This document shows, piece by piece, positions 1 to 11,220 of a stretch of DNA of 64,000 bases. Below the pieces are notes generated by a model. The model was not told the DNA's origin. It did not search any database and saw only the letters and a program-made list of their open reading frames with translations. Source of the stretch: Balamuthia mandrillaris (taxonomy: Eukaryota; Discosea; Longamoebia; Balamuthiidae); assembly GCA_031835245.1 (NCBI GenBank), contig JAVKOQ010000011.1, forward strand, positions 1 to 64,000. The letters are read 5' to 3'. Position numbers and translations under genes: made by a program. Each line of letters begins with the position of its first letter. The first letter of the stretch is position 1.

Positions 1-707
1 TCTCTCTAATAAGGTTCTTCTTTCAAAAGAAACAGAGAAGATAAGAACGAACCAATCAGGAACAACCGGTACACTGAAGCAAAAAAATCATAAGAACAAT
101 ATTTTGGCAAGCGGTTGTATTTGCAAAAGAATTTTGTTTCAAGAGTAGAGGTGAGCAGGGCCATAACCCCCTGTCAAGGTTCGCAAGGCCTTGAGCTCAG
201 AAATAAATCTTCTTTTCCCTTCCTTCCGTCTGCCCTCTTGTTGATTCTAGCCCAATTGTTTTATTGGGCTCGGTACAAACAACAACAACAACAAACAGAA
301 GATAATATATCTATTCCTGCTGTCTTTGACCAACCATCACCATTAAACAATAACAATAACAACAAAGAGGTAACAATAGCAACAGCAGCAGCAGCAATAG
401 AAGAGGATGATGAAGTAACAATTGTCTCAATATCATCATCCTCATCAGCAACATCTTTCAATCATCACTTTGCTCCCTATCAGGCTCTCAACACTCAGTC
501 ATTCCTTCGCAAGCAGTTTTTGGATCATTATTTGTTAAAAACACCACCACCAGCTACTGTTGTTGCTTCTGTTTTTGTTATTGTTGTTGATAACCCTGTA
601 GAGCTCTTTTCACCTCCTCCATTTTCTGCATCACCCTTTTCATCCACTACTACCACCATTACCACCACTTCATCATTTACTCAATCACAACCATAACAAT
701 GACAACG

Positions 708-745
<38 letters not shown>

Positions 746-756
746 CTTTAGAAAGG

Positions 757-980
757 ATGACCTCTTCTTCTTCTTGTTCTTCTTCTTCTTCTCCCCCTTT
801 TTCTCCTCCTTCTTTTTCTTCTTTTTCTTCATCTTCTTCTTCTTTTTCTCCTTCTTCTTCTTCTTCTTCTTTTTCTTTTTCTTCTTCTTCTTGTTCTTCT
901 TCTTCTTGTTTTTCTTGTTCTTCTTCTTCTTCTTCTTCTTCTTCTTCTTCTTCTTCTTCTTCTTCTTTTTCTGCTTCTTC
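757..980. repeat. (TTC)n-rich low-complexity tract
   Basis: A run of about 220 bases made almost entirely of TTC/TCT triplets with scattered G. It is open in several frames on both strands (poly-Ser, poly-Phe, poly-Lys/Glu), which is what a triplet repeat gives without selection. A (CAA)n run of about 35 bases lies immediately upstream, near 700-742. No gene is inferred from the tract itself. Confidence 0.85.
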
Positions 981-1319
981 TTCTTCAAATTCAGAGTCCT
1001 TTGTCTTTGAGAACAATGATGGTGATGTTATGGATAGTGGCAGTGATAGTAATTTATCAGCATCATCATCATCCTCATTAAGAGGAAGAAGAGGAGGAGT
1101 AGAAACAGAGGAAGATGCAACAAGCAAAACAACAACCCCACCAACATTGATAGATTTGTTGTTGTTGACAGAAGATGAAGAAAAAGATGAGGAAGAACAC
1201 AAAGAAGATAAACTAGGAAAAAAGAGAAAAATAGAGAAACAACAAAATAGAGCTAGAACAAATGATGATAATGATGATGATACTACACATGGCAGCAGTA
1301 GTAGTAATGGTGGTGGTGA

Positions 1320-2170
1320 TGGTGGAGGAAGACATCTTTCTCATGCTATCACATTGATGAACCGTTTGACAGAAGAGTGGTGGACAGAGTTGACAGCAGT
1401 GATGAGTTGATGGAGCCCTTCTACCCAACATAAACATGCCTGGACTTTGACCATCTGGGAAGCACATTGTGCACATCATAAATGTTTGCCAGCTCTTCCT
1501 TTGAATCTCCAATGTCATAATGTAGGAGCCTTTGTTCAATGGTTGATTTTGGATGTGAGTTATGCCTTGAGCTCTGTGCATGATATCATGATTGCCAGTC
1601 TTTATCATTTGCATGATGAAAGTATCCAACAATAGCTTGACTCCCTTTCTGCATCCTCCTCCTTCTCCTCTTCCTTCTCCTCCTCCTCCTCCTCCTCTGT
1701 TTCCTCCATGATCTCTTTAACTCCAGCATCATCATCACGTACCACTTCTCCTCCACCTTCTCCTTTATCCAGAACCATTCTTGGTGATGGTGTCACTCAA
1801 GTTGCAAGATCAGGCTGTTCAGGCTGGTTATCCTGAAGGATTGTTTTCCTTTCACTCCTTGCGTGCTGGCTTCCTTTGCACTGCCTTGATCTTGGAGGGA
1901 CTGCAGGAAGGTCACAGTCAGAACAATGTACTGGATACTACTGCCCTTATCACAGATTGGGTATCTCGTGGTAGATCCCAGCAAGTCTACGTCAAGGATA
2001 CATTAAAACATGCTATTGTGGCCAATCGCTTGGTCAGCAATGTTACTACTCATCCTCATTCTTCTTCTTTTTCTTCTTCTTCTTCTTTGTCATCTTCATC
2101 CTCTGTTGCAACTACCACTGCTGATTATCATCCTCCTCAACATTGCAGTTCATTACTGCTCATCTGATTT
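1320..2170 (+). mobile_element. Tyrosine-recombinase remains, Crypton-like (copy 1)
   Basis: Tyrosine recombinases cut and rejoin DNA through a tyrosine nucleophile; Cryptons are DNA transposons that carry one without a reverse transcriptase. The stretch near 1380-1630 resembles a helical core-binding domain (STQHKHAWTLTIWEAH, then hydrophobic helices). The stretch near 1781-2040 resembles the catalytic domain: a FHSLRAG motif fits the conserved His-x-x-Arg box, and SQQVYVK about 45 residues later fits the nucleophile tyrosine. The blocks do not lie in one open frame, so the copy is broken or spliced. Ser-rich low-complexity sequence surrounds it. No reverse transcriptase, capsid or terminal repeats are visible. 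A domesticated recombinase is an alternative. The call rests on motif spacing seen by eye. Confidence 0.5.
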
Positions 2171-2339
2171 TTGTTTTTTCTTTTGTTTTTTCTTTAGCTG
2201 GGCTGGCTGCTTGACCAGCGTCAATAAACCACTACTACCACCACCATCACCACTACCACTTGATGGACTGACTTGCTCTCTTTTTGATTCTTTTCATCCT
2301 CACTCCCTTGCATGCATACAGTTATTGCTCCAGAGCTAG

Positions 2340-3692
2340 TTACTAAAGAGGCATTTCACAATCTATCCTCAGATGCTTTGCAACAATCCAACTGGTCTGC
2401 AGATACCAACTATCAGAGTTTTATTCATGCTGTTTGCCAACGGTTTGTTTGTGTTTGTTTGTTTGTTTTGTTTGCATAGTATTCACCACCATCACCACTA
2501 TCTATCTATCTATCTATCTATTTATCTATCCAGTCAGTCATGGCTTGTTTGTTTGCTTGCTTGCTTGTATTCAAAAATGCACCCTTAGACCTAGCGCTCA
2601 GCTAGAACACACAGGTTTATTGTGGCAGCAACAACATTCATAGTCTAAACAATAATTGTTATGATTGGTCTTGGTTTATTTGTTCTTCTTTTGACATTCA
2701 CTCACACTTTGTTTTTTGTCTCTTTTCCCTTTTTCTTTCTTTTCCTCTTTCTTTCTCTCACTTTCTCTTTCTCTTTCTCTTTCTCTTTTTTTCTTTCTCT
2801 CTTTCTCTTTCTCTCTTCTTCTTTTACACTGCTTCTTTAGGTAGTTCATGAAACAAACAGATTTGCCAACCAAAGATCAACAAATACGATTTTATTGCTC
2901 CTTGTGGCTTGAATGTTGTACTGCTTGGGTAGAAAATCATCCAGATGAGTTTGATAAGGATGTGCTAGCTGAAGCTGCAGCCACCTATGAGGCCAAAAAC
3001 AATCTCCTCTTCGTTGGCCCAATATTCATCGCCAGCTGTGCCATCAACACATCTCTAGCATTCTACAAAGCTTTTTCAGTGGCTTGAATGAGCTGGTGGA
3101 TGAGTTTGTAGCTCTTATACTTCCTGAGTTGGTCAATGGATCACCCATTCACAAAGCATTCCTCACCCCTCATCAAGAGCAATCATCCTCCTTCCTTGCT
3201 TCTCTCAGTGATGACGATGACAAGAGTCCTGACTCAAAAAAACAAACACCATGACAACAATGAGTTCGCAGAGCGCTTCAGCAACAACAATTGTTATCCA
3301 GTCAACTCAAATATTGGAAGAATGGCCATCAGCAACGGATCACTTGGCAGGCACCAGAAATCCGTAGACTTGTCACTTGGTGCTTGTGTGATGAATGGTC
3401 TTGGTTGGAGTTTGCCAAACACTTGCCTACCCAACATCGAACCAACAATGATTGCTATGATAAATGGCGCAATCTCCTCACAGAATTCTCCAACAATCTA
3501 GACACTTTGAAGGCCAAATACTTGGTGGCCCATGATGAGGACTTTGATAAATCAGATGATGATGATAATAACAACACTTTCTCTCCATCATCATCTCCTA
3601 CTTCTACTACCACTATAGTTATATCCATCTTGGATGAAGAGGAAGAGACAGAGGAGAATGATGATGATGATATTATGATTATATCTTGTTAG
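2340..3692 (+). CDS. Putative Myb/SANT-like protein, exon structure uncertain
   Basis: I do not recognise the whole gene. Three blocks look coding: 2340-2443 (ending at a possible GTTTGT donor), 2848-3087 (79 residues, including AWVENHPDEFDKDVLAEAAA), and 3291-3692 (133 residues). The last contains ITWQAPEIRRLVTWCL, a DEWSWLEFAKHLP turn and CYDKWRNLL. This spacing of tryptophans and helices resembles a Myb/SANT DNA-binding repeat, and it ends in an acidic D/E/N-rich tail. The pyrimidine-rich 2730-2840 stretch before a TTTAG could be an intron end. The block lies between two recombinase remains on opposite strands, so it may be element cargo. I could not join the blocks with confidence; the Myb-like call is for the last block only. 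Confidence 0.4.
2498..2530. repeat. (CTAT)n microsatellite
   Basis: A tetranucleotide run of about eight units, ending in imperfect tttatctatc and followed by cagtcagtc. It lies in non-coding sequence between an exon-like block at 2340-2443 and a pyrimidine-rich stretch at 2730-2840 that looks like an intron polypyrimidine tract. Confidence 0.8.
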
Positions 3693-3832
3693 ATTATATA
3701 GGTATTCCTATACAAAAATTGAAAAAATTGCAACTTTGGCCCACTTTATCCATTAGACTTATAGACTTAGAGTTTTATAGAATGGACCATGGGGAGTTGA
3801 ATGCTGTAGGTTCTGAGTACCCGCCCTTAACC

Positions 3833-5167
3833 CTAAGCCTCTATTTCATATTCTTCATCTTCTTTTTCCTCTTTTTCTGTTTTTTCTTCTTTTTCTTCTT
3901 TTTCTTCTTCTTTTTCTTCTTTTTCTTTTGTTGCTTCTTCTTTTGCTTCTTTTTTTTCTTTCTTATCATCTTTTTCTTTTCTGTTTTTTCTTTGTTGCTT
4001 ATTTTGTAGTATTCTACTTTCTGTTTTCTTTTTTTGTCTCTTCCATTCTTGATCACTTGTTGAAGTTCGTACAGGTCGAGTGACTACCATTTGTCTTGAA
4101 GCAAAAGGACTGTTTTGGTTTTGTTGATGTGGTTGTAACAAAAGTTGAGCATGAGTTTCACTTGCTTGTTGAAAGTGTGAAGCCAAGTGCTTCATTTCTG
4201 GTGCTCCCAAGATCTTAAGTACTTCTTGTGAACGCTTGAATGTTGAGTGTCTATTGTAGTGATTTTGCATAACTCTTTTTGTGACGTTCAAATAGGTACT
4301 TACTCCATCTTCAAAGTCCTCTTTTGATTGGCCACACAAATCCAAAGGATGTTCTTCATTGTTGATATGAGTTACAGTTGTTTGCCAAAATTGAATGGGT
4401 GTGATATGTAGAAAGGAGTTAAATGTTTTTACTTGATGATAAACCTCTTTAGCAAAGTAGTTTAATTCCATAGCATTGCCGTTATCTTCAACTCAGATGC
4501 ACAATGGATCAAAGTTGACTTGTGGATTTTGAGTAGAAGGTATCAATAACCAAGGTCGAATTTTGAGGAGGAAGAGTTGAAAGAAGGAGTGTAATTCAGT
4601 AGGAAGAGGTACTTGATCTGTTTTTCTTATCCTCTTTTCCTTGCCTACTGATGCATAAAAACTTATGGTCTTGCTTCCATCTTCATTGTTGCTTTCTTCA
4701 TAGAACAATTTATCTTGATGAAGCCCTCAAACTACTTCTCTTCTAACACCTTGCATTAAGTCTGTTGTCATGTTGATGAGACAGCGTTGAGCTTGCCATG
4801 CTGCCTTCTTCAATCCCCAGAGTTGAATATCTTCTTCTTTTTCATCATTATCCTCTTTTTCTTCTTCTTTTTTTTCTTCTTCTTCTTCTTCTGTTTCTGT
4901 TTCTTTATCTTTTTCTTTGGTTTTGTTTTTGATGGACCCAAAATATGTTTGCACAATCTTATTCCATCTTTGCAAATTCCATTCACCAAAAGCAAGATGT
5001 TCTTGAGGTACAAAGAATTGACCAGAAGATGTCATCTCACTTTCATTGTAGATCATGGAAGTATGTGTTCGTAGTTGCATCTTTGCATCCTGAGCAGATT
5101 CATGCAAGAATCTTTGAGCTGCATTGATAGAAAGAAGATGCTTAGACATGGTCTCAAAAGTCAACAA
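3833..5167 (-). mobile_element. Tyrosine-recombinase-like gene, Crypton-like (copy 2), interrupted
   Basis: Minus-strand coding sequence with features of a Crypton-type tyrosine recombinase catalytic domain. LPTELHSFFQLFLLKIRPW fits the usual stretch before the active site, ITPIQFWQTTVTHIN resembles the region that normally carries the second arginine, and VMQNHYNRHSTF gives a plausible nucleophile tyrosine. The upstream part has a WNLQRWNKIVQTYFGSI segment and a long Glu/Lys-rich insert. The C-terminus is a Lys/Glu coiled tail encoded by TTC-rich DNA. The frame carries about two in-frame interruptions, so this copy is probably not a working gene. It is not obviously a copy of the plus-strand recombinase at 1320-2170. 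No reverse transcriptase or terminal repeats were seen. Confidence 0.45.
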
Positions 5168-5589
5168 CCAATGTAACGTCTTTGATAGATGAAGCAGATG
5201 ATTAATACTTTATATATTTATAAAGTTAGTGACAGGTTAAGTGTTTTTTTTGTTATCTTTTAAGCAATACTAAAGATTCTTTATTGTTTTCTTGTTTTCA
5301 TTTAAATACACTTTCTTTTGTTCACTTTTTTGTTTCCTTTTGTTAGAACCTGAGCATAGAACCAAGACAGGAACCAAGAGAAAGACTGGAGCATTTAATG
5401 AGAAGAAGAGAACAAGTGTGTTTGTGAGTGTGTTGTTTCTTCATTTGTTCATCTGTTTGTTCTTGGTTGTGAGAAAAGTATTTATAGTTGAGAAGGCAAC
5501 CAAGGAAGGAAAGGGGCTCGGGGTTAGGGAGTGACTTCTTGGTTTCTTTGTTCTTAAGTTTTAGGCTCAGGAAAGTTCCAGAGAAGGCA
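5168..5589. other. AT-rich intergenic stretch
   Basis: About 420 bases with no convincing coding sequence. It holds T-rich runs and a short GA-rich block near 5350-5420. The last five bases before the first LTR form its left-hand target duplication. Confidence 0.5.
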
Positions 5590-5944
5590 TGTTGGAAAAC
5601 TCCAACATAATAGCCCTTCTTCTCTTCCTATCGACCTCTCCCTCATGCCTGTCGACCTGAGGAAACCTCTCGGTGTCCAACTTCTCCTTTCTTGAACTTC
5701 TCCTTTCTTGTTGTTTTCTCTCTCTGCCCTTTTATGCTGATATTCTCTGTTCTTCTTTTTTGGATATTTGTTCTAGCTTAAATACTGCCTCTCCTTGCTT
5801 CTTCTTCTTTTTCCTCTCGGGACAACTTACAACAAAACACAAGATACTTTACTATCACTTGTACTCTTCACTTTTAGTAAATTAAGTTCGGGTCTCGTAC
5901 TTACTTTGTCTCCGCCATCATTCCCGTTCTTATTTTTTACGACA
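5590..5944 (+). mobile_element. Solo LTR, copy A
   Basis: A 355-base repeat that starts TGTTGGAAAACTCCAACA (itself a small inverted repeat) and ends ACGACA, fitting the TG...CA rule. It shares most of its length with the repeat at 6504-6819, including a block beginning CAACTTACAACAAAACACAA. It is flanked by GGCA on both sides (5586-5589 and 5945-5948; five bases, AGGCA, if the last A is counted in the duplication). The TGTTGG start recalls Ty1/copia-type LTRs, but family is not certain. No internal retroelement region is attached, so it is a fossil solo LTR. The two copies differ by many substitutions and indels, suggesting an old family. Confidence 0.75.
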
Positions 5945-5948
5945 GGCA

Positions 5949-6503
5949 GGAGAAAGATCTTCGGAATGGCTTGATGTTGACATAAAAGATTAATGATAGC
6001 TGATGTGAGATTGTTGACAGAAAAGAGAAAAGAAATGAAGAAAGAAATGAAGAAAGAAATGAAGAAAGAGTTGGTTATGTTGGCAGTTGCCAACACTTTG
6101 TTAAATCAAGCTTCACAAACATTTTTTAAATTTACTAGTAAAAAGTTTCTTTTTTCTCTTTTTTTTAAACAAAATGAACATCATTAAAAAACTTTTTTTT
6201 TATTTTTTATTAACATTATAAATATTTGATATTCAATAACTATGAACACAAAAATGATTAACAAAATTAATTTCAAATGTTTTTTTTTCAACAGAAAAAT
6301 AATTTCCAAAAAGATATACCCTTTTTTGTTTAAGAAGTGTTTTATATAAAATCACAAACACTTTACAAAACTTCTACTGAATAAAAAACAAAGCCTTAAC
6401 AGAAAAGAACTGGTTGCCTTCTCATTTCTCTTTTTCTCTTTCTTGAACCATTCTCTCTTCATCTCCTTTTTCCTTCTATTACAACAACTCTACCTCCAAA
6501 TAC
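5949..6503. other. AT-rich spacer between two solo LTRs
   Basis: About 555 bases, strongly AT-rich around 6110-6380, with a short repeat of gaaatgaagaaa units near 6029-6066. It shows no retroelement coding sequence. Because the LTRs have different target duplications, this spacer is ordinary genomic DNA and not the inside of one element. Confidence 0.6.
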
Positions 6504-6819
6504 TGTTGGAAAACTCCAACATAGTAGCTCTTCTCTTCTTTTCTAGTGACTTCTCCTTCCTGCTGTCAACCTGAGAAACATTCCCTTTCTTGATGTTTCC
6601 ATTTTCTTTGTCTTCTGTTTTATGCTTTACTCTTTTATGGATCTTTCTTCTAACTTAAATACTGCCTCTCCTTGCTTTTTCTTCTTTTTCCTCTCAGGAC
6701 AACTTACAACAAAACACAAGATACTTTACTATCACTTGTACTCTTCACTTTTAGTAAATTAAGTTCAGGTCTCATACTGACTTTGTCTCCACCATCATTC
6801 CTGTTCTTATTTTACAACA
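6504..6819 (+). mobile_element. Solo LTR, copy B
   Basis: A 316-base relative of the repeat at 5590-5944, in the same orientation. It has the same TGTTGGAAAACTCCAACA start and an ACAACA end. ATAC flanks both sides (6500-6503 and 6820-6823; AATAC on the five-base reading). Its flanks differ from those of copy A, showing two independent insertions each followed by LTR-LTR recombination. Fossil; no internal region is present. Confidence 0.75.
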
Positions 6820-6823
6820 ATAC

Positions 6824-7233
6824 CCTTCTTACATCCACTAGGCTACCTTCCACAGAACCAGCAGCCAGCCAGTACCACACAAACCAACTTAAAGGGGATA
6901 CTAACAACAACTCCTCCCAAGAGCCTACCAGGAAAGCTTTTACATCATGATTCCTCCTCAGAGGCCCACACACAAAAGGTCAACCTTACTAGTTATAACT
7001 AAATTTGCTAACCAAATATTGGTCCAACGGAAAAGCAATAAAACTAGTTCTTTTTAAGTCATGTAAATAGATTTGATAATTGTTTTGTGATACAGTTTGG
7101 TCTTATGCTGGTGTGTTGTTATTCTGGTCATTATCTCCAAGTGCAATTGAAGCAAACATGGGTGAAAAGCGATCATAAAATTGTTCCTTTGTTGTCTGCT
7201 CACAATATTGAAGGGGAAGAAGATTGGTTGTCT
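6824..7233. other. Intergenic stretch downstream of the NTPase gene
   Basis: About 410 bases between LTR copy B and the end of the minus-strand SAM/NTPase gene. A 71-codon plus frame overlaps the 3' end of that gene but has no recognisable domain. I see nothing else in it. Confidence 0.4.
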
Positions 7234-9815
7234 TTAGTTACTGTCAAAATGGAGCAAAGTAAAGAGAGCATAACGTACTATTATGGTGTGGTTATCAGCT
7301 AGGATTCCTTGGTTCAAAGTATTGATGGGTGTTGGCAAGCGGGTATTGGACAGGAAATAGAAAAAGAGCTCAAACTTCTGAGTAGGAAAAAAGTCCTGTG
7401 CTTGCTCAGTAGCCCTTTTCTCTATGTATATCTCACCTGGCATCACACCTGCACTCTTTGCCTTCTGCCAAACTATTGTGCTCTTCAACTCGTTCAGACA
7501 AACAAAGGTCTTGCCGTTTTCCTGACCAGGAAAGGTGTAGATATTATCACTGGCAGGCCAGTTACGCCCAATCCACAAGCTGACAGATTCCTTGTATAGG
7601 TCAACAGGATTGCGCCTCTCCACCACTGGAACAGCAGCACCCACCTTCGGCAGTTGTTCTTCTTTTGAGTTGTAGGCTGTCATATAACTGAGGACGATAG
7701 GTCTGTGCTTCAGTGTATCACTCATGAGTGCACCTGAGAACCGCTCTCCAAACGTTGTCTCTTTGATTCCAAGATCTAGCAACAGGTTGTTTTCAAAGAC
7801 CTCAAAGTCTCTTGCGAATTTTTCTAAATCCTAGGTAGAATTGGCATCAATTGGCAAAAAGTAATTAATAAAATGCAGGTGGGAGGGAAACAGAAATGTG
7901 ATTGTGAGAGGAAGGGGAAAGGTCCTTACTGAAGATTTTACAACAGGCCTGTAGGTCACAAAGTTGGGATCAAACAGTATCAGCCTGTTGTTGAGTGCAG
8001 CAGCGAACGCCAGGGGCATGATCACCTGGTAAAGATGAAGTTGAGGTTGAGAAGGCTTCAGGAAGAGCAAGCCGTCTCTTTCAAGTATGTTGAGAGGGAC
8101 ACCATCCACTGCTTCTGTTTTCTTGACCTCTTTCCCACTCAAGCAGAGCCTGACGAGGGTTCTGACACCATTTGGTGACAAAACATGGTTGTCTATGCTG
8201 TACATATCTCCGATGGTTTTGACGGTAGCCTTGAAAATGTCTTCATAGCTGCAAGCGGAGTTGTTCGGCTGGGAGCGGATGGCTGCAACCAGAAACTGTA
8301 ACCCCCTCGCCACACCGCCCACCGTCCCGATGAGACTGTTTGGGATATCATCACGATTTAGAGCAGAGCGTACGATCTCTTGGCTGGCTTCGAGACTCAG
8401 GGGGCCAATAGGCAGGCTGCGCAAAGCGTAGTGTGTGGCTGGAAAGACACCAATATCCGCGAGTGACAGTGTGCCAGAGAACACGGGAACAACATGGATA
8501 TTCCACGCGGCCAACTTTAAGCACGTGCTCATGATACAATCAGCAATCCGGCGTATCAGTATTCGGTCTTTGTTCTTTGGGTTTGTACGGAGAAGCACGA
8601 TGTCCTCTTCGGTGATCTTCGTCTGGAACTCGTCAATGTTGAGGATGATCGTCAGTCTGTCTTTTGTGCCCACGCCGACACCAAAGCGTTGGCGCAGTGC
8701 TGAGACGACTGCAAGGAAGGTAGTGCAGCGATCGAAATTAGTGCCATCGAGGCAACCCCGGATGGCACCTACTGGGGCTCGCGGAAAAAAGCCTTTTGCA
8801 ACCAACGAGAACAAGAAAGCTCTCTCAATGTTCTCGGGGTTGTTCCAATCAGAAAAGTAGTCACCGTTTGAGAAGTCGAGGTAAAATGTGTGGGCTTTGC
8901 TGGCGTCTTCAAGGCCTGCGAGCAGTGCCTCATACACTTCTTGGGCAGTGACGGAAGCCGCACGTGCCAGGAGTATCTTGCTAAGATAAGAGAGGTAGCG
9001 CGGCGCATTTTGGGTAAGCTGCGCTCTGACATGGTTGAGCATGGTGATAGAGAGCCGAGTTTTGCCCACTCCGCTGTGTAACAATAGAAATGATTTGGTG
9101 AGATGGGCTGATTTTGAACCAACAACAGCACGATGACAAAAAACATGTAACCCATCATACAGTGAAGACAGTCACCTTCCACCAGTTATGGCGATTAGCA
9201 ATTTGTGCTTCTTGTGGGCCGATTGGAGAAAAAAACCCACAAAGTCATCACAGAATGCTTCGGTGAGTTGTTCCACCTCATATTCTCGATCCATGAAGTC
9301 AAATTCCATCTCGGTGATATGTTCAGGCGGTCGGGGGGCCTGGTGCGTTTGCAATATTAGAGAAGGGGAATTGCGTGAGTTGAGCCCCAAAAAAAAAAAG
9401 GCTACACGTCAATGACGCACCCCCTCAAAGTCTAAGGAAGGATTCTGTTCCGCGAGCTTCTGGAAGGTCCTCTCCACAATGAACGACGAGTCATCTTTCA
9501 ACTCCTGTATCGCGTGGTAAATGACACTTCCACCCAAACTTCCAAATTCTTTTTGTAAATCATCTTTGGTAAGTTGAGACACACGCTTGCCATTCAGCTG
9601 CGCAAATGCAGGAGCGAAGCAAGCCAAGTCTTCCTGTTGTAACCACGACTGAATCTCTTGTGCAGACCATTCTTCGAGAGGCCTTGAAGCTGGGATGTGT
9701 AGGCAAGCGTAGCAACCACAATAAGCATGCTTCTAGAATGGAAGCTATGAAACACAAAAACACTTGCCTTTGACCGTAGGGCCATTGTCATTTTGACCAA
9801 AGTTTGTAGAAACAT
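7234..9815 (-). CDS. SAM domain plus P-loop NTPase, CRN/RHS-like
   Basis: Proposed exons (minus): 9815-9768, 9732-9421, 9339-9176, 9073-7930, 7830-7234, giving 754 residues with frame kept throughout. The first intron would use a GC donor (GCAAGT). After a short N-terminus comes a SAM domain (about residues 30-100; EEWSAQEIQSWLQQ, LTKDDLQKEFG). Then DREYEVEQLTEAF leads into a Walker A motif GGSGVGKT at residues 173-180, split by an intron. LNIDEFQ near residue 322 is a Walker B motif. This order resembles the NTPase module of CRN and RHS-type proteins of protists and oomycetes, which lie among mobile elements, as this one does. The C-terminal 200 residues are unrecognised. It looks intact. 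A DNA- or effector-related function is inference only. The start could also be at 9785. Confidence 0.65.
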
Positions 9816-10139
9816 AGAACTGGCGTTGTAGATGGAGAGGGGAAAGTGTCTGCTGTCGCTGGTTGTTGACGCAGTGCACTGATCGTAAAACTAATTGAGC
9901 TGGGTCAGTGAGACAAAGGGAAGACAAAACATGGCTAATGAGTCTACCTTTGGCAGGGTAAGTTGAGAGGACACCCAACGACCTGGAGAAAGTGGCGCGC
10001 GGTGATGCCAAAGAGCAGCAAGGTGCGGTAAAAGAAGCGAGGGACAAAAGACGTGGGTATTGCATTTGCCCAGTTGGCCAGAAGAAACCTTTGGCTTTGT
10101 TCTGAACGTTCCTTGCTTGAGGGTTGCTTTGATTGAAAT
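9816..10139. other. Unassigned stretch upstream of the NTPase gene
   Basis: About 320 bases. A minus-strand open frame runs through it without recognisable domains, and short plus-strand frames are open in places. It may belong to the retroelement debris that follows or to the promoter of the minus-strand NTPase gene. Confidence 0.35.
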
Positions 10140-10470
10140 AAAAAGCCCCTACCAGTGTGCTCTCGACCCCGATTTCAGCAAGACTCTTTCTTAGAGAAGT
10201 TCGTTGCAGGTGACTTGAAGGAGAAATTCCTTCAGCGGGAAGACATCGCTAACATGGCTGATGCCCTGAACCTCGTAAGAGACTGGGAATGCGAAGAAGA
10301 GCTTAGACCTCCGGCCAAAGAGCTCAACGGGAAAAGAACAGCAACGACAGCAGTTCGGGCAATGACGGGGAGAAAAAGCGACCCTTTTGCTACAACTGCA
10401 AGTCGAGAGAGGACTGGACAAGAGAGTGCTCGTAAAAGAAACGTGTTGACCAACGCAAGAAGGATACTTT
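10140..10470 (+). mobile_element. gag-like fragment of an LTR retroelement (fossil)
   Basis: The first part (FQQDSFLEKFVAGDLKEKF, then ADALNLVRDWE) resembles the capsid C-terminal region of retrotransposon Gag. It is followed by a CYNC...C zinc-knuckle-like stretch near 10393-10431. It is a broken fragment with at least one break; no protease, integrase or reverse transcriptase is visible nearby and no flanking LTRs were found. It is probably old. It lies between the NTPase gene and SDHA. Confidence 0.5.
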
Positions 10471-10480
10471 TGGCGGTGCT

Positions 10481-10816
10481 TTGCGAGACACCAAGGGCAA
10501 TTCTGGAAGCCAAAGCCAGGCGCCAGCCCAAAAGGACAGTGCTGGTGGAAGGACAGGATCTACGAATATTGTCTTCAAGAACATGTGTTGCCTGAAGGGA
10601 TACGTCGCTCTTTTAATCACTGAAAATCACACGTCCATTTTAGCAGACCTTGAGGAAGACATGCCTAGCATTCGAACAACACTTCCACGAGTTCGTCGAG
10701 CTTGGGCAGCTTTCCATCGAACAGCCTGTTTAGCAATGCAGGAAAAGCTGAGCATCACAGACAAGGAATGGAAGCAAGAGGCAAAAGTGTTTTTGCAAGC
10801 CTTTAACCTTCAGTGA
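10481..10816 (+). other. Unrecognised open frame, 111 codons
   Basis: Frame with helical, charged sequence including LEEDMPSIRTTLPRVRRAW and DKEWKQEAKVFLQAFNLQ before a stop at 10816. It looks protein-like in composition but I do not recognise a family. It follows the gag-like fragment directly and may be element debris or part of a lost gene. No start or splice site could be chosen with confidence. Confidence 0.25.
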
Positions 10817-10849
10817 TATAAGAGAGCAATAAAAAGCAGCAAGCATACC

Positions 10850-11220
10850 TGTTCATTAAACTCATGTGGCCACTGTAGTGTGTCATGCGCATTGAAAACT
10901 TGGTAACGAAGGCTGATTTTGTCCTGAGCCTCTTGAAATCGTAGGATATTGTTACTTAGGGCGTGAGCTCTGCATAGCCGCCATCCTTGAAAGTATTTTC
11001 TTCACATGTTTGATGGAACGGTGAAGCAAGAAACTCTTCCTCCGTCTTGTAGTGCACAGACCCAGTTGTTCCCCAAACAAACAAAAGCATGAAAGGGTGG
11101 AGGCACAGCGACTGCAACAACAACTGGAAGCGTTCGTGGCTCTTGAGTCAGGTTCTCACCAATCTCCTGCCATAGGCAGCTAAACACAAAATAGCTGATG
11201 TCTTCCTCAGCCACAAACAC
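10850..11220 (-). other. Possible minus-strand exon remains
   Basis: Two minus-strand frames look protein-like: 11220-11002 (with WQEIGENLTQEPRTLP) and about 10978-10853 (with HALSNNILRFQEAQDKIS), the latter ending at a CAG/GTATGC donor. I found no domain and could not connect them into a gene. Confidence 0.2.

Noticed and set aside
681-1202. Long open frames on both strands made of Lys, Glu, Phe or Ser runs
   Set aside because: They are products of the TTC repeat and are open in several frames at once; no domain or start context.
3833-5167. Reassigned UGA codon suggested by TGA inside the copy 2 recombinase frame
   Set aside because: Host genes (RUN/coiled-coil, RCC1-BTB) end at TGA in the right place, so the standard code holds; the element is simply interrupted.
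5590-6819. One complete retroelement bounded by the two LTR-like repeats
   Set aside because: Only 560 bases lie between them, no coding region is present, and the target duplications differ.
8435-8860. Plus-strand 141-codon frame opposite the NTPase gene
   Set aside because: The minus strand carries Walker A and B motifs in a consistent spliced frame; the plus frame has no recognisable domain.
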